A DNA stretch of 64,000 nucleotides from Neisseriaceae bacterium JH1-16 (GTDB lineage Bacteria; Pseudomonadota; Gammaproteobacteria; Burkholderiales; Chromobacteriaceae): contig JAPDNP010000001.1 of the NCBI GenBank assembly GCA_025989215.1, positions 744,001-808,000 of the forward strand, in the 5' to 3' direction. This document shows positions 57,434 through 64,000 of the stretch, one piece after another; position 1 is the stretch's first letter, and each line of letters starts with the position of its first letter. The notes beneath the pieces were generated by a model. It did not search any database and was not told the DNA's origin. It saw only the letters and a program-made list of their open reading frames with translations. The position numbers and the translations under genes were made by a program.

Positions 57434-59068
57434 ATGTCAGATCAACTGGAGAACACCATACTTCGGCTGGCTAACCGCCCGCTGGGTCTGGTAGATGAGA
57501 ACTGGCGCCTGCTCGATGCGAATCCCGCCTTGCGTCGCATCCTGGAAGTGGGGGCAGAACGCCCCCTGACCAGCGTACCCGACTGGCTAGGCGCGCGCTG
57601 GCCACACGCCCCGGACGGTAAGGACGCAACGCCTGCCGTCGGTACCCTCGATATCCCGCCTCTTGGCCGTTTGTACTGCAGCGCGCTCGCATCCTGTCCG
57701 GACAAGGGGCCGACGTATTTGATGGAGGTGCGAACACCGTTTCGGTTTCGGGCGGACTTGTCGACGTTCAACCGCACCTCGCTACGCACTGGAGCACTTG
57801 CCCAATCCTTGGTTCAGGAACGCGAACGTTTCCAGGCCACCTTCGAGGATGCCCCCCTAGGCATCTGCCACGTGCTGCCGGATGGCACTTTTCTGCGGGT
57901 CAATCGTACCTTCTGCGAGATTACCGGCTACGGTGATGACGATCTGCTGCATATGACTTATCGCGAGATCACCCACCCGGACGACCTACTCGCGGACCAG
58001 GCACATGTAGAACTGATGCTCAACGGCACGATTCGGCGCTACACGCTGAACAAGCGCTATATCCGCCGCGATGGGAGCCCAGTCTGGGTAGAGTTGACCG
58101 TTTCGCTGGTGCACCACCCGGACGGCAGGCCGGCCTACTTTATCTCCATGGTGGAGGACATCAGCGAGCGCATCCGCACCGAGGAGAGGCTGAGGCTGGC
58201 CGCCAAGGTCTACGAGCATATGTGCGAAGGGGTGTTTATCGCCGACCGACAGTTGAACCTGCTCAATATCAACCCAGCCTTCGCCCAGATGACCGGCTAT
58301 TGCGAGAGCGACTGCCGCAGCATGTCGCTGCTCGAATTGCTGAGCGAACGCCAGCCGGATAACTTTTTCCAGACTTTGTCCGAGCAGTTGAGCGAGTGGG
58401 GCACCTGGCAGGGAGACGTCTGGTTCAGCCAGCGCAGCCGACGGGTCTTTCCCGCCTGGTTGTCGATCAGCGGCACGCGCGGGCAGACCGGGGAGTGGGC
58501 CCACTACGTCGGCGTGTTCTCAGACATCAGCTTGCTCAAGCAGAACGAGGCGCAGCTCTATCAATTGGCCCACCACGACTCGCTGACCGGCATCCCCAAC
58601 CGGCTGCTGCTGCAATCGCGGCTGGAGCACGCGATCAACCTGTCGCGCCGGCAATGCAAGACAATAGCGCTGGTGTTCATCGATCTGGACGACTTCAAGG
58701 CGGTCAACGACACCCACGGCCACCTCGCCGGCGATCAGGTGCTGATCACCGTCGCGCAGCGCCTGAAGGGAAGGCTGCGCAGCGGCGACACCATCGCGCG
58801 GCTAGGCGGCGACGAGTTCGTGATACTGGTGGAAAACACCCCGGACGAGTTCGACATGCTGCCATTCATTGCGAGCATCCTCGACTGCATCCGTCAGCCT
58901 ATCCATTACAAGGACGGCATCTCGCTGTCCGTTTCGGCCAGCGTCGGCGTCAGCCTGTACCCGCATCACGGTGAAGATGCGGCCAGCCTGATCGATAGCG
59001 CAGACCGGGCGATGCTGCAGGTGAAATCGGCAGGCAAGAACGCCCCGGCGTTCTCGCGCAGTCGCTGA
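57434..59068 (+). CDS. PAS-PAS-GGDEF diguanylate cyclase
   Basis: The 544-residue protein makes c-di-GMP. There is a PAS-like N-terminus (about 1-110), PAS with PAC (about 133-260, FQATFEDAPLGICH), a second PAS (about 262-380, VYEHMCEGVFIADRQLNLLNINPAF) and a GGDEF domain with the intact active-site loop LGGDEF and an inhibitory RSGD site five residues before it. No transmembrane segments, so it senses a cytosolic signal. c-di-GMP activates PNAG synthesis through PgaCD in E. coli, a possible link to the pga operon in this window. Confidence 0.92.
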   Translation: MSDQLENTILRLANRPLGLVDENWRLLDANPALRRILEVGAERPLTSVPDWLGARWPHAPDGKDATPAVGTLDIPPLGRLYCSALASCPDKGPTYLMEVRTPFRFRADLSTFNRTSLRTGALAQSLVQERERFQATFEDAPLGICHVLPDGTFLRVNRTFCEITGYGDDDLLHMTYREITHPDDLLADQAHVELMLNGTIRRYTLNKRYIRRDGSPVWVELTVSLVHHPDGRPAYFISMVEDISERIRTEERLRLAAKVYEHMCEGVFIADRQLNLLNINPAFAQMTGYCESDCRSMSLLELLSERQPDNFFQTLSEQLSEWGTWQGDVWFSQRSRRVFPAWLSISGTRGQTGEWAHYVGVFSDISLLKQNEAQLYQLAHHDSLTGIPNRLLLQSRLEHAINLSRRQCKTIALVFIDLDDFKAVNDTHGHLAGDQVLITVAQRLKGRLRSGDTIARLGGDEFVILVENTPDEFDMLPFIASILDCIRQPIHYKDGISLSVSASVGVSLYPHHGEDAASLIDSADRAMLQVKSAGKNAPAFSRSR

Positions 59069-59069
59069 A

Positions 59070-59783
59070 TCAATCGGCTTCGGCCGGATTGGCGACCTCG
59101 TTGCTCAGGCGGTAGCCGATGCCCGTTTCGGTGGTCAGGAAGCGCGGCCGGGCCGGATCGGCCTCGAGCTTTTGGCGCAGATGCGCCATATAGATGCGCA
59201 GATAGTGGTTGTGCTCCACATGATGCGGCCCCCACACCTCCTTCAGGATCTGCCGGTGCGTCAGCACCTTGCCGCGGTGGGCGATCAGCAAAGCCAACAG
59301 CCGGTACTCGATCTGCGTCAGGTGGATAGGCTCGTCGCCGCGGCTGACCTGGCGTAACGACAGGTCGACCGTCACCTCGCCGAGCGTCACCCGCGACTCT
59401 TCCGGTTTGTCGGAACCGGGACGTCGCCGCAACAGCGCGCGCACCCGCGCCAGCAGCTCGGCCACGCCGAACGGCTTGGTCAGATAGTCGTCGGCGCCGG
59501 CGTCAAGCGCCGCTACCTTGTCGCTCTCGTCTATACGGGCCGACAGCACGATCACCGGCAGCTGGCTCCAGCTGCGCAGGTCCTGCAGCAGCGTCAGCCC
59601 ATCGCCATCGGGCAGCCCCAGGTCCAGCACCAGCGCGTCGGGCTGGCGCGTACCGGCTTCGATCAGGCCGCGTGCGACCGTGTCGGCCTCCCAGACCTTA
59701 TAGCCCTCGCTTTCCAGCGCGCTCTTGATGAATCGGCGGATGGCGGCTTCGTCTTCGATGACAAGCAAGCTGGCGGCGGTCAT
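59070..59783 (-). CDS. kdpE: Response regulator KdpE
   Basis: The 237-residue OmpR-family regulator has a receiver domain (VIEDEAAIRRF, phospho-Asp in VLDLGLPDGDG, Lys in KPFGVAELL) and a winged-helix DNA-binding domain (LTQIEYRLLALLIAHRGKVLTHRQILKEVWG). Its ATG overlaps the kdpD stop by four bases. It activates kdp transcription under low potassium. Confidence 0.96.
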   Translation of the reverse strand: MTAASLLVIEDEAAIRRFIKSALESEGYKVWEADTVARGLIEAGTRQPDALVLDLGLPDGDGLTLLQDLRSWSQLPVIVLSARIDESDKVAALDAGADDYLTKPFGVAELLARVRALLRRRPGSDKPEESRVTLGEVTVDLSLRQVSRGDEPIHLTQIEYRLLALLIAHRGKVLTHRQILKEVWGPHHVEHNHYLRIYMAHLRQKLEADPARPRFLTTETGIGYRLSNEVANPAEAD

Positions 59784-62476
59784 GACAGGGGTTCCTCGGC
59801 GAGCGGGTCGAGTTCGGGTTGCGGCTTGAGCGGCAGGCTGAGCGTGAAACGCGCCCCCCCGTCCACGCCGTTGGAGGCGGTGAGTTTACCGCGATGCACC
59901 TCGGCAATGGTACGGCATATCGCCAGACCCAGACCGACACCGGCGATTGCCGACTCGCGCTCGCCGCGGCTGAACGGGGCGAACAACTGCTCCGGATCCC
60001 CCGGCGGCAGACCGGGGCCGTGATCCCAGACGGCCAGTTCGAGCGCGCCATGATTCACGGTGGTTTCGATGCCGATCTCGCTGCCCGCGGGACTGTACTT
60101 GGCCGCGTTTTCCAGCAGGTTGACCAGCACCCGTTCCAGCAACACCGCGTCGCCGAACAGCAGGGGGTAATCGGTCGGAATGTCGAGCGTGACCTTGCGG
60201 CCGGACAATAAACTCTCCAGCGAGGTCAACGCGCTGCCGACCAGCTCTTCGGCCGACAGCCAGTCTTCCTTCAGCACTACGCCACCGGCCTGCAGGCGGG
60301 CCATTTCCAGCAAATTGGTGACGAGCCGGGTGGTGCGCTGACTCTGCTCGACGATGTTCCAGGCCAGCGCGGCTTCGTCCGACTGGTGACCAAGCTGGCG
60401 CGCCAGCAATTCGGCAGTGCCGGACAGTGCCGTCAGTGGCGTACGCAGATCATGCGACAACGCGGCCAGCAGCGAATGGCGCAAGCGTTCGGACTCCATC
60501 GACAATAGGGTGTGCTGCGCCACTTCGATGTAGTGCAGCCGCTCCAGTGTCTGCGCGATCAGCGCGGCCACCGCTTCGCACAGCCGGCGGTTGTCCGGGT
60601 CGCGCAGCGGGACCGTGTCGTCCAGCATCACCGCCAGCACCCCGCGGGTACGCATCGGCGCCTTCAAGGGCAGGTACAGCGCCGGCGCCAGGGGCAGGGT
60701 GTTCGAACCGAAGCCCGCGACCTGCTGGTGGTCGAAGCACCACTTGGCGATCGCCGCATCGCCGCGCGAGCCGGCCGCCTGGTCGCTGTGCGGTACCAGC
60801 TGCTTCTCCTGCTCGTCGGGCAGCCACAACGCGATATGGGCATTGAGGCTGGCCTTCAGGAAACGCGCCGCGGTATCGGTGACCTGATCGGTCAACAGCG
60901 CCGCGGACAGCTCGCGCGCCATCTCGTACAGATAACGGGTCCGCGCCTCGCGTTCGCGTGCCTTCGCGGCTTCCTGGCGCTGACGCGCGACCAGCTGGCC
61001 GGCCACCAGGCCGACCACCAGCATCACGAAGAAGGTCACGACGTACTGCACATCGCTGACTGCAAACGAGAAACGCGGTTGCACGAAGAAGAAGTCGAAG
61101 CTCGCCACCGACAGCACGGCGGCCAGTGCCGCCGGTCCGCGCCCGAGCTTGAGCGCGACCCCGAGCACCGCCAGCAGGTACAGCATGATCAGGTTGGTCG
61201 GTTCCAACACGCCGGCCAGCGGCGACAGGGCCAGCGTCATCGCCACGCAGGCACCGGCCGCCAACAGGTAGCGGCGCGGGCGCAGATCAAAGGCCTCGCG
61301 CTTTTTCTGCGGCTGAGCGAGCGGTGGACTCAACGTTTCGGCCAACACCAGGCAGTCGAGCTCTGGGGCGCGTTGACCGAGCTCACTCAGCAGGTCGTCG
61401 GCGCCCGGCCACCACGGGCGCCTCGCCCGAGGCAGCACCACGATCGACAGATTGTAGCGGCGCGCGTAGTCGGCCAGCGCCGCGGCACGGTTGTGCTCGC
61501 CGATCACCAGGGTGCTGGCGCCTTGCTGCTCGGCGAGCGCCAATGCCGCCAAGGCTTTTTCGCGCTCGACCTGCGGCACGTTGCCACGGTCGAACCACAC
61601 CGCATGCCACTGGGCACCCAGGGTGTCGGCGAGTCGCCCGGTGCTGCGCACTGCGCCCTCGCCGCCGTGGGCATCGACCAGCAGCAGGAAGCCGAAACGG
61701 GTCGGCCACACCGGCGTGCGCGTCTGCATCTGGCGGTGCGCGCGCATCTGGTCGTCGACACGGTCGGCGGTGCGGCGCAGCGCCAGCTCGCGCAAGGCGA
61801 TCAGGTTGCCCTTGCGAAAGAAGTTCTCCGCAGCTCGACCGGCCACTTCGGGCAGGTAGACCTTGCCGGCCTTCAGCCGGCTGAGCAGGTCATCCGGCGG
61901 CAAGTCGACCAACCGTACCTCGTCGGCCCGATCGAACACCGCATCCGGCACCGTCTCGCCGACGCGCACTCCGGTGACGCGACTGATCACCTCGTTGAGG
62001 CTTTCGAGGTGCTGGACGTTCATCGTGCTGTAGACGTTGATGCCAGCGGCCAGCAACTCCTCGACGTCCTGCCAGCGCTTCGGATGGCGGCTGCCCGGCA
62101 CATTGCTGTGCGCCAGCTCGTCGACCAGCACCAGCGCCGGGTGGCGGGCCAGCGTGGCGTCAATGTCGAATTCGGCCAGCGTCTTGCCGCGATAGTCCTG
62201 CCGACGCGGCGGCAGCCGATCGAGACCGATCAATAGTGCCTCGGTCTCTGCGCGGCCGTGGGTGTCGACCCAGCCGACCAGCACCGCCAGACCGTTGGCG
62301 CGCTGCTCTCGAGCCTCGGCGAGCATGGCGTAGGTCTTGCCGACCCCAGGGGCGGCGCCGAAGAACAGCTTCAGATGGCCGCGCTTGGGTTGGCTGGCGG
62401 CGAGCAGGGCATCGGGGTCGGGGCGGAGGTCTTCTGCGGACATGGCGGGAGGCATAAAGGGAAGGGTGGAGGCCAA
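59780..62476 (-). CDS. kdpD: Sensor histidine kinase KdpD
   Basis: The 898-residue sensor has the KdpD N-terminal domain with Walker motif FGAAPGVGKTYAML, a USP-like part, four membrane helices (about 400-500), a GAF-like region and a kinase core: SHDLRTPLTAL (H box), LLENAAKYSP (N box), GVGLGLAICR (G2). The start codon is uncertain: TTG at 62476 lies three bases after AGGAG; ATGs at 62455 and 62443 lack a ribosome site. Confidence 0.96.
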   Translation of the reverse strand: MASTLPFMPPAMSAEDLRPDPDALLAASQPKRGHLKLFFGAAPGVGKTYAMLAEAREQRANGLAVLVGWVDTHGRAETEALLIGLDRLPPRRQDYRGKTLAEFDIDATLARHPALVLVDELAHSNVPGSRHPKRWQDVEELLAAGINVYSTMNVQHLESLNEVISRVTGVRVGETVPDAVFDRADEVRLVDLPPDDLLSRLKAGKVYLPEVAGRAAENFFRKGNLIALRELALRRTADRVDDQMRAHRQMQTRTPVWPTRFGFLLLVDAHGGEGAVRSTGRLADTLGAQWHAVWFDRGNVPQVEREKALAALALAEQQGASTLVIGEHNRAAALADYARRYNLSIVVLPRARRPWWPGADDLLSELGQRAPELDCLVLAETLSPPLAQPQKKREAFDLRPRRYLLAAGACVAMTLALSPLAGVLEPTNLIMLYLLAVLGVALKLGRGPAALAAVLSVASFDFFFVQPRFSFAVSDVQYVVTFFVMLVVGLVAGQLVARQRQEAAKAREREARTRYLYEMARELSAALLTDQVTDTAARFLKASLNAHIALWLPDEQEKQLVPHSDQAAGSRGDAAIAKWCFDHQQVAGFGSNTLPLAPALYLPLKAPMRTRGVLAVMLDDTVPLRDPDNRRLCEAVAALIAQTLERLHYIEVAQHTLLSMESERLRHSLLAALSHDLRTPLTALSGTAELLARQLGHQSDEAALAWNIVEQSQRTTRLVTNLLEMARLQAGGVVLKEDWLSAEELVGSALTSLESLLSGRKVTLDIPTDYPLLFGDAVLLERVLVNLLENAAKYSPAGSEIGIETTVNHGALELAVWDHGPGLPPGDPEQLFAPFSRGERESAIAGVGLGLAICRTIAEVHRGKLTASNGVDGGARFTLSLPLKPQPELDPLAEEPLS

Positions 62477-62526
62477 CGTCTCCTGAACCGACCAGAACCG
62501 GCTCAGGAGACGCGCCCAAACGGGAC

Positions 62527-62562
62527 AAGGTTGGCCGAACCCGGACGGCTTCGGCCAACCTT
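62527..62562. repeat. AAGGTTGGCCGAA inverted repeat, locus 8
   Basis: A perfect 13-base stem, AAGGTTGGCCGAA / TTCGGCCAACCTT with a 10-base loop, lies between kdpC and kdpD. It is the longest stem of this repeat family in the window and could modulate readthrough between kdpC and kdpD. Confidence 0.7.
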
Positions 62563-62583
62563 TCTCACTCTGACGATAACAAC

Positions 62584-63198
62584 TTAGTGCAGGCTGGCCA
62601 GGGCGCGGTTCAATGCCAGTACATTGACTTTAGCCTCGCCAAAGTAGCCAAACAACGGTCGGCTGGCGGTGCGATCGACCAAGGCCTGCACCTGTGCTTC
62701 GCTGATCTTGCGCACGCGGGCCACACGCGGCACCTGGTAGTAGGCCGCCGCCAGGCTGATGTCCGGGTCGAGGCCACTGCCCGAGGCGGTGACCAGATCG
62801 ACCGGTACCGGCCGGGTATTGCCCGGATCGGCCTTTTTCAGCGCATCGATGCGCGCAGACACAGCCTTGATCAGCGCAGGGTTGCTCGGCCCCAGGTTGC
62901 TGCCGCCTGAGTTGACGCCATTGTAGGGTTTGTCACCGGTGGCGGACAGACGACCCCAGAATTCACCCGGCTTGTCGAAAGCTTGGCCGATCAGCGCCGA
63001 GCCGATTACCTTGCCGTTCTCGTCGACGATCAGCGAACCGTTGGCCTGGTTCGGCATAGTCAGTTGAGCGACCACGGTGGTAGCCAGCGGGTAGGCCAGG
63101 CCGGTCACCAGCGTCAGCGTCACCAGCACGGTGAGCGCCGGGCGCAGGATGGCCGAACGGGCCGGGGTGGTAGCTGCGGTTTGAGTCAGTGTATTCAT
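62584..63198 (-). CDS. kdpC: Potassium-transporting ATPase subunit KdpC
   Basis: The 204-residue subunit has one N-terminal membrane helix ([24 protein letters not shown]) and a periplasmic domain with [29 protein letters not shown] and [23 protein letters not shown]. It is downstream of kdpB by 21 bases. The chain is at the usual length. Confidence 0.96.
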   Translation of the reverse strand: MNTLTQTAATTPARSAILRPALTVLVTLTLVTGLAYPLATTVVAQLTMPNQANGSLIVDENGKVIGSALIGQAFDKPGEFWGRLSATGDKPYNGVNSGGSNLGPSNPALIKAVSARIDALKKADPGNTRPVPVDLVTASGSGLDPDISLAAAYYQVPRVARVRKISEAQVQALVDRTASRPLFGYFGEAKVNVLALNRALASLH

Positions 63199-63219
63199 CG
63201 CAACAACTCCTTGTTCTCG

Positions 63220-64000
63220 TTACACCAGGCCCATGCCGGTGAGAATCATGTCGATCAGCTTGATACCGACGAACGGCAACAGGATGCCGCCCAGGCCATA
63301 AACCAGCAGGTTGCGACGCAGCAGGGCACCGGCGCCGAGTGCACGGTACTTCACCCCTTTCAGTGCCAGCGGGATCAGCGCGACGATGATCAGTGCGTTG
63401 AAGATCACCGCCGACAGCAGCGCCGAAGCCGGGCTGGTCAGCCCCATCACGTTCAAGGCCTCCAGCTGCGGGTAGGTGGCGGCGAACGCGGCCGGAATGA
63501 TCGCGAAGTATTTGGCCACGTCGTTGGCCAGACTGAAGGTGGTCAGCGCACCGCGGGTCATCAGCATCTGCTTACCGATTTCCACCACCTGGATCAGCTT
63601 GGTCGGGCTCGAATCGAGGTCGACCATATTGGCCGCTTCCTTGGCAGCCTGGGTGCCGCTGTTCATCGCCACCGCCACGTCGGCCTGCGCCAGCGCAGGG
63701 GCGTCGTTGGTGCCGTCGCCGGTCATCGCCACCAGACGGCCTTCGGCCTGGTATTGGCGGATCAGCGCGAGCTTGGTTTCCGGTGTCGCCTCGGCGAGGA
63801 AGTCGTCGACTCCGGCTTCGGCCGCGATCGCAGCGGCGGTCAGGCGGTTGTCGCCGGTGATCATCACCGTCTTGATACCCATCTGGCGCAGCTGCGCGAA
63901 CTTCTCGCGGATACCAGCCTTCACCACGTCCTTCAGTTCGACCACGCCCAGCACTTTGCTGCCCTCAGCCACCACCAGCGGGGTACTGCCGCGGGTGGCA
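63220..64000 (-). CDS. kdpB: Potassium-transporting ATPase subunit KdpB, partial
   Basis: Only the C-terminal 259 residues of this P-type ATPase are in the window; the gene runs past the right edge. The fragment begins with [24 protein letters not shown] and has [55 protein letters not shown] and the final membrane helices, all typical of KdpB. kdpA is presumably beyond the edge. Confidence 0.97.
   Translation of the reverse strand, partial: ATRGSTPLVVAEGSKVLGVVELKDVVKAGIREKFAQLRQMGIKTVMITGDNRLTAAAIAAEAGVDDFLAEATPETKLALIRQYQAEGRLVAMTGDGTNDAPALAQADVAVAMNSGTQAAKEAANMVDLDSSPTKLIQVVEIGKQMLMTRGALTTFSLANDVAKYFAIIPAAFAATYPQLEALNVMGLTSPASALLSAVIFNALIIVALIPLALKGVKYRALGAGALLRRNLLVYGLGGILLPFVGIKLIDMILTGMGLV

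Overview
The window reads as the chromosome of a GC-rich betaproteobacterium. The gene set and order (rluD/pgeF divergent from bamD, argP/argO, PII next to purL, a class Ia NrdA with two ATP-cones, kdpBCDE) would fit the order Neisseriales, for example Chromobacteriaceae. That placement is an inference from gene content; no rRNA or tRNA gene was seen.

Region 1 (about 0.2-15.5 kb) looks like an accessory catabolic island. It encodes two near-identical cytosine-deaminase/AtzC-like amidohydrolases, an AtzA/SsnA-like amidohydrolase, a YtcJ-like amidohydrolase and a C45 (penicillin-acyltransferase-like) N-terminal-nucleophile enzyme. It also has two PotF-like periplasmic binding proteins without any ABC permease or ATPase, an MHS-family permease, an EamA exporter, and LuxR, AraC and LysR regulators. 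Together these suggest uptake and stepwise hydrolysis of an amide, amine or N-heterocyclic compound. The substrate cannot be read from the sequence.

Region 2 (15.8-19 kb) is a gluconate module: a LacI/GntR-type repressor, gluconokinase and an MFS permease. Two GntR-type operators lie before gntK, one overlapping its start codon, with a terminator-like hairpin between them.

Region 3 (19-29.1 kb) has a lemA-TPM-TPM operon, a periplasmic catalase-like peroxidase, a lysozyme-inhibitor-like lipoprotein and a protein with three tandem RidA domains. A lower-GC patch follows, holding a frameshifted OLD-like ATPase, a small membrane protein and an N-terminally truncated exonuclease joined to membrane segments.

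Region 4 (29.2-64 kb) is mostly core genome. It contains nrdB, a lipoprotein, a Cys/His-rich small protein and nrdA (with a paired NrdR-box candidate upstream); pgeF, rluD and bamD; the pgaABCD exopolysaccharide operon; a PII protein; purL; argP/argO; prmB; a phosphohexomutase; trpG-trpD; several small hypothetical genes; a PAS-GGDEF diguanylate cyclase; and kdpE-kdpD-kdpC-kdpB (kdpB cut by the window edge). A short motif, GGTTGGCCGAAC, often arranged as an inverted repeat, recurs in intergenic spaces from about 19 kb onward and is not seen between genes of the catabolic island.
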